Origin: Mnemiopsis leidyi
Lineage: Eukaryota; Ctenophora; Tentaculata; Lobata; Bolinopsidae
Direction of reading: 5' to 3'
Length of the DNA stretch: 64,000 nt
NCBI GenBank assembly: GCA_000226015.1
Contig: JH152850.1
Coordinates: 110,190-174,189 of the forward strand
Shown: positions 1 to 12,797 of the stretch, in pieces
Layout of the letters: each line of letters starts with the position of its first letter
Numbering within the stretch: the stretch's first letter is position 1
Translations under genes and position numbers: made by a program
The notes under the pieces: generated by a model
What the model was told of the DNA's origin: nothing
The model's database searches: none
Seen by the model: only the letters and a program-made list of their open reading frames with translations

Positions 1-2100
1 GTATGTCACGTGTTGGAGCTCAGGATCTTTCCTGCTCTTACTCTCAGGGGAAGGGTCGCGTGAGAGTTTTTATCAAGAGAGAGAGCGATTGGAACTCATA
101 TACGACCAATCAAAATCAAGCAACTCCATAAGCTTACGCCATCATTTATTTTGATTTGTGACCCTTCGCCAAAAATAGTGTTCTCTATAGGATGGCAATC
201 TTGTAAAAACTTTTGTAAATATTCCTGCTTCATGGTCGAAGTGATTGCCATTCCTTCACAGTTTATAAAGCCCTCCATCAACTCCACCACATATACCATG
301 CATGCTACACTGTAAATAGCAGCGCCTATCAGTTCACTATGTATAAGGGGCATTAAATAGGGTTTATAGTTAAACCAGCGTCTAGATTAAATCTGGAATG
401 CTTGATCAGCGGTTAAACTTCTTATTTATTGATTCTTGCGTTTCCTAACTTATTTAACGAACAAATGGACAAACACAAACAATTCGTTTTTCTGGCGATT
501 CTCAAGCCCAAGAATCATGAAGGGATCGGTAAAGTTAACATTACGTTAGCATTAAAATTCTAAATGGGTCCTTAATGGGGACCTTTTTATCTAAGTACTT
601 TTATTGTTTCCTTTGATATACCATCATCACAAGAATTCATGCATTTTAAAAGCTTGATAGTGATGGTGATTCATTCTGAGGAAGCTTTCTTAGTCAATCA
701 GCTAACAATCAGTGCAGTAGACGTAAAGTCGTAAAACAAATCTGTAAAGGGGAGGGGCAGGGGTAGTCTAACTTACAAGAACAAATTAAAACCAATCGCC
801 GAAACGGGGGTTAGATAAGATACTTTTGACTAAAAGGGTGTGATAAATCGTGAACTAACAACGTCAAATTCTGCGGTTTACCTACAATTTAGAGTTTATC
901 AAAAGTTTAATATTGTCGATATAATTCGTTAGAATGTTCAGTTCTTCCTTGGAAAGGCAATCCACGCTATTGCAGCCTGGAGCGGTATTGTGAAACTATA
1001 TATAGAGCTAATTGATCTTCATCAAAGTGCGATAAGACTTGCTTAGTTGCATGAAAAATTTCCATATCTGGACGAAAAATAAGCTGTAAGATACTGATAT
1101 GTTTAGATCTCCCTGCAGGAGGTGCAGATTCGCAGAAAAGTTGTCGGTCTTAGTGGTGTGAGTATCAAGGACTCCACCCCCAATATTGGATGAGGGATGA
1201 TTTCCCAAAAGTGGGTTGAGATAAGTGTTGACCAATGGGCAGCGCCGGGTGAACCGTGGGGGCTAGACATCTACCATCCCCTTACTCCTTCAGGGTATTT
1301 AAGGAGCTGCTGGTTTGAGGGAGTTATCTCTGCACAAATCTAACTTCAGCGATTAACGCCACTAAATTGTTTTCTGAGGGCATTAGTTTAAGAAGTTATC
1401 TCTGCTTCTTTGTTTAAATGCACGAAGTTAAATTTATTCCGTATTTATAAGTTAGCAACACTTATCGTTAGGATTGTGATTCCTTCACCAATCATAAACA
1501 TCCCTCAAGTAGACAAAATTAATCCGATCCAAGCTTCGTTAACATCATGATTGTGCATCTCCTTACCATGCATGCTGTCATACTAGGTATTGCTGCTTAA
1601 ATAACCTTTGTTTAAAGGAGCCGAACCTGTTAATTGTATTCCAGACAAATAAATGGGTATGCCTCAATTAAAGCTCATAGGTATTTATGCTTCCCCGAGG
1701 AAACATAATCGTGATTTAAATTTGTCTCTGACGGATTGATCGAGTCCTCCAGCAAGAAATTCAGCCCCAATACTAATAGCCCTGTCTATTAAAAAACACC
1801 GCCCCTGCGTGGAATATCAGACTTCCTTTTCCGGCGATAATTAATACTTAAGAGTTGAACAAGGAGTTCCACAGGGTGGATTCTAAGCAGTTCCTTGCAC
1901 AAAGACTGCCATTTCAACCTCGTTCTTGCAATTTCCCTGGTGAGCTGAGGTCGTCTATTAATAAAAGCAGACAGGAGATCAGGCGAACAACCGTTAAATA
2001 GGCGGTAAAAACGTAAATGTTTACCGGAAAACAGCGCTGTAAACAACCTCAAGAGTGCCGACAAAACGGCTCGTTTAGGAAAAAAAACAACAAGCCATGT
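1..2100. other. Mostly non-coding sequence with weak ORFs
   Basis: No gene is recognised here. A minus-strand open frame at 96-353 (85 codons) has a hydrophobic start. A degenerate copy of part of it seems to recur at about 1465-1600, sharing attccttcac and accatgcatgct words in the same order. A second minus-strand frame at 1789-2064 (91 codons, rich in Leu and Arg) has no recognised domain. Neither has clear splice context, so neither is called as a gene. Confidence 0.4.
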
Positions 2101-2196
2101 CCCGGGGACTAGCAGGGGACTAGCAGGGTAGCTGAAGTGAAGGTGAAGATAAACCAGGCTCCAGTGTTCTTCAGTAGCTCAGCTGGAAACAGCGAC

Positions 2197-2960
2197 TCAA
2201 CTAAAGCTAACGGGAGCAACAGTACTAACTGCTTCCAGCTGCACGCAACTCCCAAGCAGATCCCCCGACCTGCAGGCAGCTGCAGCTCCACACGTGAGGC
2301 TGGTAACCCAATTAGGAGGGGCTTTGACGGGGCCCTGCCGGTCAGTCCGCACCAACTCCTCTCCTTTAGTCCGTTCGACCACCCTGTCCAGCTCCACAGC
2401 TCCTGAGACCAGGTCATTTTGCGGACTTTTCTCTGCTTTTTCGGTTGTTTCTGTTTGGAGTTGTAGCCGATTAAATCTAACTTCTACGTAGCAAGTTCGA
2501 TAGTATTTGACATGGGTGTCAGCTAATGGACACTGTAATCGTATTTGCACATAACAACGTACCTACTTCTCACATATAATCAGAGGTACTCACCAATATT
2601 GATGACCAAATTATCAGTTAAGCCAGGGCCGGTATAACCGTATTAACGGAGGTCGGTAAGTATGTGTGTGTACGGACAGACGAGCCTAGTAGACAGCTCC
2701 AAGACAAAATGAGATCAAGGAGTCTAACGCCTTGCAGCCTCCCCGGCCCTCTGTGCCATGACCGGATCTCGGCGTGATCCTCTTCTGCCGCCTTTTTAAA
2801 CAGTCCTCCACCTGGCAAGCGTCCACCAGGTCCCTGCTTATGTGGTGCTTTGTCATTAGCTTTGGCTTATACCTGGTGTCCATGTTGTTGGCAGATGGGT
2901 AGAAGCGTGCCGTGTATTTTTGGTGGTACTTCGGCACGGGGCGGTTGTTCAAAGGGCCGC
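2197..2960 (-). CDS. Possible exons of an unrecognised gene
   Basis: The family is not recognised. The better candidate exon is about 2686-2960. It follows a strong acceptor (a T/C-rich tract ending TTCGATTTAG) and reads GPLNNRPVPKYHQKYTARFY, then a polar, basic stretch with DLVDACQVEDCLKRRQK, and ends at a stop at 2686. The wording resembles small axonemal or ciliary proteins, but no specific family could be named. A GC-richer open frame follows at 2197-2480 on the same strand (TETTEKAEKSPQNDLVSG...). Competing open frames exist in two other frames there, so the coding strand of that part is uncertain. No splice pair joins the two blocks convincingly. Confidence 0.3.
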
Positions 2961-5900
2961 TAAATCGAAGAAAAGGAAATCATTTTTCCACAAATACCAT
3001 AATTAATATTTATGCCCAGCGTGTTCCCAAGGTAAGGATCATGACGCAATCTAGCCCTGATTGGTGTCGTGCCTTGGAGCCTGGATAATGTATAGTTGGC
3101 TTCTTTATGACGCATGAAGTTCACCCAACTATTGCGTCAAACATTTGTTTAATTCGTTTTGGACGGATTTTGGGTTTCATACATCCTTGATCCTCAATAC
3201 AGTGAGTCGTCAGATTAGTTTGTAGATTTGGCTTTTTTGGAAAGTTGTGGATTTTTGATTCAGTTAGAGTAGTCCATAATATTTCATTGTTTCACGGTTT
3301 TCGGCTTGACTTGATTAAAAAAAGACTTATGGTTTTTCTAAAGTGGGCAAAAATTCATTATGGTCAAGGGGTTCAAATTCAATAATCGGTACTGGTGCTT
3401 GAACCTATTGAACATATATTGAAAAATCCAGCTCCATGGAACTCAAAACCCGGGATTTATAGCCTTAGTGCCTTACTTCAAGAATAATAATGACATGGAA
3501 TGTCTTGGAGATAAAAGAATTCACTGATTGACAATTCCTTGAGCTTTTGAGGTAATCATAACCTTCGTGAAGTCAAGGGTTTGAGGTCGATTTTTCGCGT
3601 AGAAGGGAGAATTCTCTTCTTTTCAAAGTTAATCCTACTTTTCTACGTCAGAATTCAGTCTAGCTTTGACGCGATAAAGTCTAATACAAAGCTGAAGAAT
3701 TGTCGACCATATCTGATTGAACGTGACAAAATAATGTAAATGGCCATTTAGTACTTTAAGATGTTACCGGTCTTAGTTCACGATAAATTATTCAAAATTT
3801 GTTCACAGTGGTCAGACTCTCATAATGAACTGATGGACTTGATAACTTAAATTATTTCTCTCGAGTTTTTTATGATAGTTGGCATTGATGAATGGCATAA
3901 AATATAGCAAACTAATACATTAAGCCAGTGCATTTATTTCATTGCTTTTACTTAAATCATCTGACTATTGAAGATTACTTATGGACCTAATCAGAGAGGT
4001 AGAAGACCGCTATAATGTTTCGCTGAAGTAGGACCTCAAATCGAATTAGGTACTATTAATACTGCACGGTGGTTTCTATTTTCGTCTTGAGAGTTATCTT
4101 GAGAACCTAAAAAAGCTATTTTAAGTGATAATAGGAGTGCGGATTGTTCCAACGAAAGTGCTCAAGGATAAAATAGGTCGATGCGGGGCTTGGAATACAA
4201 CTTTTATCATCATGTTGTTTTTGTTGTTGGCGATCTTATTGAGCGTTGAAAAGAATAAGCTTTTAACAGATATAGTGTAACAATCACTGATATTTTAACA
4301 TAAATTAGTTCACCCAAAAGTCGAATCCCTATGCTGACAGGCGTCACCCCGAACAATAAGACTGTGTTCATACCGGATGGCACTAGCATTATGTCACCAA
4401 TAATAGTTAGAGCTGAAGAGGCATTTCGAAGTGATAACAAGCGGAAACGTACCGCGACAAGGTATAGCTTTATAATAGATCAACAGACAATAGGTTCGTA
4501 ACTATAGCTAGCAGAACCCCTTTATCATCCTCTTTTTGTTGCCCAGAGCTTCGTCACTGCACCTCAATTGCTTTTCGATCATCGCAGTATTTTGGGGTTG
4601 TTTTCCTTGCTGCTATTTCAGTATTCCCCGTGTCGTAATGCTCGTACTTAACGCAGCCAAGATTACCTAATCCTGAACTTGGCCGTTCAGGGACTGGGTT
4701 TAAACTATCGGAGACTATCCCGCTAAACAATTCACAAGGTTAGGAAGCATCGCAGTCGATCGGCAGGGGCCGCTCGACCGGCAGGAGATCGTATAAATAT
4801 AATATAGACTAGCGCGCCCCATATTGTGGGTTTAATAGCTTAATGGTAATTGATTAGAGATGTGTGTTGTTGTGCATACCCCACGTGCAGCGGCTTCACT
4901 GCATCTGTCGCTGCCGCTCCCTCTTACTCATAGTCATGGGATGCAGGATCAGCGCTCCGATCGGAAACAAGGTTTCTCCTTTTAGAAGGTTCTGGCGCTA
5001 TCTCGTTTGAAGGACGAGTCTTTTGAATTTTCTTTGCTTCCGACAGTTTAGTTTTTTTACAGTTGAACTTGTTGTTTAATACTTTTAACGCTCCAAAATA
5101 CGACTTGTTTTACTGTTGCTATCAGGACGAAGGTCGTTCAACCTCAATTCCTTTTTATCGAGTTTTGTCTGCGTAGTTAAATTAATGGTATCGAAAGTAA
5201 ACAGTTCTTTTTGCGTCAAAGAATTTATGGGATCTGAAATTGATAATTTGATCAAATTGGTCACGTACACTGACGCTACAAATGCATCGTAATTGTAGCT
5301 ATTTCCCGTAATTGTAGCTATTTCCCATTTTTTCCGTAATGATAATAAAGTTCGCGCTAAAAGCTTGCTTCATTTTGTTTTTAAAGACTGTGAGCATTAT
5401 CGCAAGAATAATGTATATGTTGTGCACATCCTTCTTGGTTCATTGAAAAATCAAGTGCTTCCACTTTTCTACTTAGAATCAATTATTGACCCCTTACTTT
5501 AAGTGTGTCAAGTGTGAAATAAAAGTGTGTCTTAAAAATTGAATGAAATTGAAAATTGTTTTAAAAATCGTTTGATATTATAGTAACAATCTCCTTCTGC
5601 ATACCCGCGACCTTTCGGCATATAGCCCATATCGTATGATACTTGAATCGATTAATTCTAGAAGTTTTGAGGTCAGTTGATCATATGACGAAAAATGTTG
5701 TGCTTTTATTGATTCCAGTTAGGTCATCTCCAAGTTTGGAAACTGTATACGCTAAAATAGAGAGTAATTTTAGAATAATGCGTTGAATCATTCCAAATCA
5801 TGGGATTCAGGTCATGATGGAAGTGACTTCAAGTATGCTACTTAAAAGAATTCGTGCGGCAACCCTACGAAAAGTTGGCCGAGAAATCAAAATATTTACA

Positions 5901-6111
5901 AATTAACAAATTATGTCATTCTACTTATTTGATCAAGTCCTAACACTTTCGGTTTATATGACATCATGATAGATATTTTCGTAGCAAATGAGTGTCAATA
6001 ATGCATTTTTAGCATTCCAAGATATTAAGATAAATCGTCAACATATAGCATAAATTATCACGGAATCCATATCTGTAACAGGTGTATTTAAGCTGGCAGC
6101 AGGAAACATAC
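2961..6111. other. Intergenic or intronic sequence, no gene seen
   Basis: AT-rich sequence. Short open frames at 4210-4440 and 5085-5270 (minus) lack splice context and protein-like composition. A short direct duplication of aattgtagctatttccc lies at about 5290-5325. Nothing else is supported. Confidence 0.5.
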
Positions 6112-6347
6112 CTTGAAGTTTTCCATTCCGCTCTGCACGGATCTACTTGCTCCACAAATCCTTGACATGACAGCCGGCACTGCCAGTCACAGAGGTCTGC
6201 CGTAGAATGAAGAGTGACGTGGCCCAACCAACACCCCAACATGACATTGAGGCCAATCCAGTTGAGGATCAAGTTGTTGGTTCTTTGCTCGATGTTTTTA
6301 AAATTTTGTTTAAGCGAATTTTTATGCAAGGGCCCCGGTTTGGCCAC
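6112..6347 (-). CDS. Candidate first exon of a cysteine-rich secreted protein
   Basis: The frame runs from an ATG at 6347 (or an internal one at 6242) to a good donor (CTTCAAG|GTATGT) just below 6112. It encodes a hydrophobic stretch (NLILNWIGLNVMLGCWLG) and then a cysteine-rich segment, DLCDWQCRLSCQGFVEQVDP, followed by CRAEWKT. A hydrophobic leader plus closely spaced cysteines suggests a secreted or extracellular protein. The residues before the hydrophobic segment would be unusually long for a signal peptide, so the true start may be elsewhere. No further exons were identified at lower coordinates, and no family is recognised. Confidence 0.3.
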
Positions 6348-7559
6348 ACATGGTTATTAAGCTACACATGGTAATTTAGTGATCGACCTTAACCAATATA
6401 TTTAGCTTGTAAGGTTAAGATTTAAAACTTTTTAACCGAAAGTATCTTTAAGGGGGAATTCCCCCTTAACCTTTAAGTTAGGATTTGAAGCATTTCAATT
6501 TTTGTAACGATTTATTGCTTAAACTTTTATGTAAAATCTGAAAAATTAAGTAAAAAATCCGGTCGCTTCTAGGAATAAAAATTCTCACGGTTCCAAAGGC
6601 GTAGACCTCCTTCTTACGTGGCAGTAAAAATCCATTTTATTCTTAACACATAGGTTTGGATACATTTACGACTGAAAAATAAACGCTGAGTTATCCAATT
6701 ATTCAACATTATTACGGCTGAAAACCCCCGGCCGTTCTCGGGAAACAATTGGTTATTTTTGGGGATTTAAAGAAAACTTGTTTATAAGTAGTGCCTATAC
6801 AATATACACGACCCGCCCGTTCCTTCCTCCTTGCGACGGATCACTGGGCAGGCAGTATTTTCATGCTTCGTTGATTCACGTGCAGAAGGAGGCGTTTGCT
6901 TCACACTGCTTAAACGTGCCGTCAAACGCGGCCACTTATTTTAATTACGTACCCGGATGATATTAATTGGGGTCTGATTACTCATTTCACTAAGTACTTA
7001 CGGGAGGGCATTGTTCGCATGTTGCCAATCAAACGATCAAAGTCACGGCGCTTATATGATCTTATAGATTGGTAGTGATGTAGTGATGTAGTTACATTTT
7101 TTCTCGGTGACAGTCGGTTATAGGTTGAAACTTTTCATGAATCGGTCTTTGGGTTGATTTGTGGGGATAAACATCGATGAGGATTTAAAATTCGATGAAT
7201 TTCTAACGCAGATCTAAAACTTATAAGTGCCTTTGTTTATCGGCGGAATATGCAAAAATGCAAGATTTTGGGAAATTTGATCTGGTTGTCTAAATAAAGT
7301 ACTTGGTTGCTGTTACAGACATACCTTAAACATTCTTTGCGAGTTGATCGATCGTCTTATACGACGCTATGTCTTAAAACTTATGGGTATTCGCCAAGAT
7401 TTCGAAATAGGATTTTCCTAAATTAAGAATTTAACTTAAACTCTACGCATTACTTCTCAACACATTGTATTAAATACATTCTACCGATGATAATGTTTGC
7501 ACAAAAATAAAAACAACAAGCGTTTGTTAACACAGTATGTATTTATTGCAGCACACCCC
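6248..7559. other. Intergenic sequence with a perfect palindrome
   Basis: No gene seen. A 22-bp perfect palindrome centred on GAATTC lies at 6448-6469. An open frame at 6778-6960 (plus) has no supporting splice sites or recognisable composition. Confidence 0.45.
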
Positions 7560-10078
7560 ATGGCAGAAAAGGAGATCAACATGATACAATACATGGTAGC
7601 TTTAATCCTTTTCCACATCGACACCATCATGGGTAAGTGTAGAGCATGTTAAGATAACATAAACATTAGCTTTTGTGGGATCGACCATGGCATATGTATG
7701 GGCAAACGTTTGTTTTACAATTTTTAGACAGCATGCACTGAGAATATCCTTAACTCAATAAATATCACATATATTCTATATGTTATACTTATACTGTTCA
7801 TTATATAGATAGTTTTTCAAAAGTAAAGTAAAATTAATTCAAAATCATCATAGATATTTTTAGATCATTTTTCCAAAAACACGTTCTCCAGGAACCAGCT
7901 CGACGGAATTGAAGCATTTAGGCTGCTGGATATTGGAGCAGGACAACGTACCAGCCATTCCTTCATTAGAAGACATGGGGAACGAACATTTGACAGACAA
8001 TTATTGGGAGAGATCTGACCCTGTGACGGTTAGTTTAAAAATCTGACCCTTTTTTGGTTCCGCAAGTAATTCAGTAATAGAGTAATGCCTTTAATAGACC
8101 ATTCCAAAAGTAAAGGTAGTAATCCTAGCTTGTCTATCCTAAAAACTTTGTGTCTACAGCTATTTATTGTAGACAAACCGTAATCAAATTTAAAAGGCTA
8201 AAAGCGTTTTTCAAAAAATGTAATTTTCCGGATTTCTGAAAATCACAAGATAAAAGGACTTCCCCCCAGGCGTGCGCAAAAGCAGCATCATCATTGGGCT
8301 ACAACGTGTTTGCAGTATCAAATAGAGGCTACCGCGAAGGATCAGGTAAAATGCTTTCAGATATTTAATTCTAATTCTTTTTCTAATTCTTTAAGACGAT
8401 TGTTGACTATCCTATGAGTCTTCACTGATTAAAACTTCTGATTAATTGTTAAAATGTTTAAACAACATTGCATGGTGCCAATTCTCCAGCTGTAAAAATT
8501 TCCAGCTAATTATCTGGCACGATCCAACACTTTTTAGAACTAAACCGGTTCTATTCTGCAGGTGAATGTTTCGCTTCGTGCTCGGCAGCTAAGACTTTCG
8601 CGAACTACGGTGATAGAAACGCTGTTTGCAGTAGGTCTGGTACAGGGGGATGGAGAAGTATGAATGTCTATAGTTTGGATGGTAAGTTCTTATTTTGGGC
8701 TTGTAATTCTGTAATTGTACTCTGTTCATCAATTAAGCAATGAGTGGTTATAATGGGCTGGTAAAGCTGTCTTGATTCAGCTATTATTCATCCCTATAAA
8801 TGAGTGCAAAATAAATTTATTTGGTGTATGTTTTAAGCTGAAAGTTACTTAATGATTAGAAGGTTTTAGACAGATTTCCGTCGTATATTTGCATTACTTA
8901 TCTTTTGTCTAGAATGCTTGAAAGTAACTTTTTTTGATATGGAAACCCCAAAATTTTCAGTAACGATATATCTGGGGTGCATAAAGAATAAAATGTCTGG
9001 CTATGTGATACCAGACTTAGAAGCAACACACAATGCCCTCTTTGGACAACCTCATAGAAGGAAGCACAGTATCGAGAAATGCGGTGCTATCGCCAGAAGC
9101 AGAGGTGAGAACAAAGATTTTGACATGATTTAAATCAGTTTTTAATCCCAAATTTTAAAATTCAGTCGAATTTAGGACGCTAAAACATTAATTGTCAAGG
9201 GAAATGGGAATTTAAGTATGAAATTTCTCTCAGGTTATAACGTTTTTGGCATCACCAAAGGAGGAAGATGTCTTGCATCAGGTGATGCTTATAAACTTTT
9301 TACTGAACACAGTAATTTGGTTGGACCTGGAAAGGATTGTCTTGAAGAAAAAGGTAATTTCTCCGCCAATTTCTCTTTACCATTTCTGGTTTGTCTCAAA
9401 ATAATTATTCATTAGCCTTTATACCGCATGAATGCGATTTGATAGCTATTTTTCATCACAACATTTTATGTTCTCAATACTCTAAATCATTTAAACATAG
9501 CTGCATGGATCTTGCTTGTGCCATAAACCTATCAACAAGATTTTTCAGGCTCAGAACATTCAATATCTGTACATCTAACTACTGGACTTGTTGAATACAA
9601 AACGGAAACAAGTTCAAATAGTCATCGTAGAAATCCGAATAGAGGTTAGCTATATCTTTTAATAAATATTATATTATTATTCAGATTAATTGAATTATTA
9701 CTATGGTAAAACAACTGTGTTAGATGCTGAGGTTGTAACATCCGTAATAGAAAATCAAATAAATAGATCGAAGGGTAGATCGAAAGGCGGTCGAAAGAAG
9801 GTTTAACGATTAATATTGTGCATCAACTTCAACATTCTTCCTAAATTGTTTCCTAAGTTTCCTTGATTAGAAATTTTATTCGTTGAGAATTAAATCGCAA
9901 AGTATAAGAGTACTGTTGGAATTTGCAATTTTTATCTACTCGATCTCCTTTCGATCAACCTATATGCTTCTAACGGAATTAAACCGAATTCAAGGGAATT
10001 TTACCAAGATTGACGTATTCAGATTGTGCAGCTATGTGGTAAAACAAAAATATTTCAGCAAGAAGACGAGATCCCTAG
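7560..10078 (+). CDS. Secreted protein with two LGCW-type cysteine modules
   Basis: Eight exons can be read: 7560-7632, 7892-8028, 8270-8345, 8562-8681, 8913-9104, 9234-9353, 9549-9644 and 10059-10078. All have GT-AG borders and consistent phases, giving about 277 residues; the last exon is the least certain. Residues 8-24 form a hydrophobic leader. Two related modules follow. The first has HLGCWILEQDNVPAIPSLE, then ACAKAASSLGYNVFAVSNRG and a Cys-containing tail. The second has YLGCIKNK, VIPDLEA, IEKCGAIARSRGYNVFGI and GGRCLASG. The pattern (LGCW-like start, AIP..LE, C..A...GY.VF, GG.C) is one I know as a repeated extracellular module in invertebrate, particularly cnidarian, proteins. Its function is not established here; carbohydrate or matrix binding is speculation. 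Module 2 lacks the Trp after Cys and several cysteines, so it may have diverged. The C-terminal tail is polar and basic. Confidence 0.7.
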
Positions 10079-10216
10079 AAAGAACGTCCCTCCATTTATT
10101 CCAGGAGTCATCCTATCACCATCAATATCAGAAGAGAAGCACTAGACCACGATTAGATCAAATTTAGAAGAGCTCTGGAGCTCTAGAGAAATTCAAAGAA
10201 CTCTAGAACTTTCGAG

Positions 10217-10341
10217 AAAAGTCTGTAAACAGCTATTATTTACTCCCTGTCATCGGGAGTTATCTTTACCTATATTTGGAGAAAAGTCTGTAAACAGCTA
10301 TTTTTTACTCCCCTTCATCGGGAGTTATCTTTACCTATATT
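10217..10341. repeat. Two-copy direct repeat of about 63 bp with an internal stem
   Basis: The unit starts at agtctgtaaacagctatt and contains actccc...gggagt, which can form a short stem, then ttatctttacctatatt. The two copies lie back to back and differ at a few positions. They sit about 140 bp past the last exon of the cysteine-module gene. Confidence 0.8.
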
Positions 10342-12797
10342 CGATGAATTAGGATCATCTTTGTCGAGATGGTGCATGCTATTTAGGATTTATTTGATAA
10401 AAACGGCATGAAACTCTAGGCTATATTTGATAGGCGTATGTAAAGTATATCATAGTCAGTTGGAGGTCTTGAAGAAAAGGGTGTAACTCCCTTATCAACC
10501 AAATTTATCATGCGGAAGTCGTACTATAGATTTGGATATCGTCCATGTTTGACCCTCGTTGACCAACGTCTTATTGTATAGCTGAAAGCACGGTGTCAAC
10601 CTACACGGACCGCCCTTCTTATATAGCAGTTTAGTGGCTTGAACCGCTAGCGGTAATCTATTACACAGGCGTCCATAGAATTATTAAGTGAGGTGAAAGA
10701 AAAAAGGTAAATGAATAACTTATGCTTAGCTATGTTTAACATGGCTGATATATATGGTATAAGATCCCAAGCCTTACAACTTGCATGACGTACTAAAGCT
10801 GGATCTTATAGGCGGTATATAATAGGTACCTAGCAATGCTAATTTTATAGGCTCCTCAATTGGAAACATCTAGAGTAGTTACTGGAAAATATATTTCAGT
10901 TTATATTTGCAAATATTTGATTACCATTTGTGCTTGAAAAAGGGTGGGTCAGAATTAGTGTTTTTTAATCTGAAAATAGACTAAGTATATAATTCTGGCG
11001 CATTCTCAAGGCAATTTTACTTCTCATATAGGATTTAAATCTAGAAAAGCCCCCAATGTCTATTTATTTTATGCTATCTAGGAAGTGCAGACAATGACAA
11101 CTTTTAGAGTTATTTATGACAGCACATATATATACTCCTGTAAAGTCTTATAGTGCTGCGGAGATCTGGCGATGCTTGTCAGTTATTATTTTTGAGAACG
11201 GTTTTCGGAAAAATTGTCAAACATCGTTTGTATCACGTGAAAGTGTTGCTTGATAATGATTGGCTGCACCGAACTTTTCATTGGCTATCACATGATACAA
11301 CGAATGACCCTTTTTCTTCGTTCTTTATTAGGGATGGATGCAACCAGGTAAAGTGCGTCTTATGAACGGTAGTTTCAGTTTTTATATGCTTTGAAATATT
11401 TTATGTTATTAGGATTGATTTGACTATTTGAATTATATGCTAATGGAATATTTAAACAATCTAGGTGCATGATCTAGGCTAGTGATATTAGATATTTGAA
11501 AGATGAAATGCTCATTTAGTCGTAAAAAGATTGGTTGAAAAATGCAACAATTGTAGCTCTAGTATTCCCTCCGTTAGTCACTTCGCAGGGATCATTAGTA
11601 TAACCCGTTATTTTTGTTATCATAGCTACCACGGTCACAATGATGAACGTAGGAAGATAACGATAATTATCATTTTGAATAAAAGTTGCAACTTTTTAGA
11701 AAATCATGATGATATATTTTTGAGATTTACTTTTATTTGTGTAAATATTATCTTTGATTTTTTCATTTCATTAGTTTGAAAGATTTGTCGTTTTCTTTTT
11801 TCAGTCCATCGAAAAACATTCCGTTAAATCCCAATCCTAGCTAGATCTCAAGATTCACCCAGCTTTTCGCTGTTCTAGCGATCACCTAATCATAGGTTCA
11901 ATACCAGATCGCTCGAGTATGAGGAAGACTGGATAGGCGTGATATCTAAACAGCTCCGATCTATATCAGAATATCGAATGACCCTGGGAAAAGGTGGAGT
12001 TTATGGGTCTTGTATCTGTTGAGATACTGTATATGGGTGGTGGATGACGGGAAGAGAAAACAAACGCCACTTGACTATGATCTGCACCACAACTGAAGTA
12101 TATTTCAGGACTATCGATCGCGAGAAAATTTGGTTAACTAATCACTATATGACGTAAACAGAATTCCTAGGCAGCGGGGTATGTGGTTGAGTCTTATACC
12201 GATGGAATGCGTTGAAGCGATTAAGTGATATTTTAGTCTTGTAGCTGGTGTAAACGTCATGATTCAAGAAAAACAGCGAGTTCAAATCGTTGGTCGTTGA
12301 CAGCAAATTTCAGGAATCCTTAACAATACTAAACATTACAAAATATAATAGATGCGTTGCCAAGTTTACGACAATTGTAACAAAGTTTACGTAGTTGATG
12401 ACAAAAATCGCAGACAAGGAAAACTGTCATCGTAAACAAAACAAATCAAAATCTAAAATCTGTTATGAGTTATAAAGCTAAAGAATTTGCGAAGACTATT
12501 TAAAATAGTTTAGTTACATTTAAGAGGATTCTGCAACGACGTCAGCCAAATTTTTTGTGGCAAAGCTTTGCGACAAAGGATTGCTCTAAAATGATCAAAC
12601 CACTGCTTCTTAAAATAAGATGGATCTGTGTAATTTTTTCAATAATATGCCGTACTAATCAAATGGGCACTGTCTTTAAGTATTCAAAGTTTTTATGTGC
12701 GCAATGGGTTTTGCCGGCGCGCAATGTTGGGTCCTCATGTAAAACGTCCTATGTTTTTCACAGTATAAGCTATTCTGATTTTGTCCGATTAGCTTAT
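10342..12797. other. Intergenic sequence, no gene seen
   Basis: AT-rich. Short open frames at 11153-11365, 11531-11779 and 12555-12809 (plus) look like chance frames. The last overlaps a real exon on the opposite strand. Confidence 0.5.

Noticed and set aside
10040-10167. A longer alternative last exon for the cysteine-module gene (PRKNVPPFIPGVILSPSISE)
   Set aside because: This frame is attractive, but it does not match the phase of the preceding exon when spliced at the visible acceptor.
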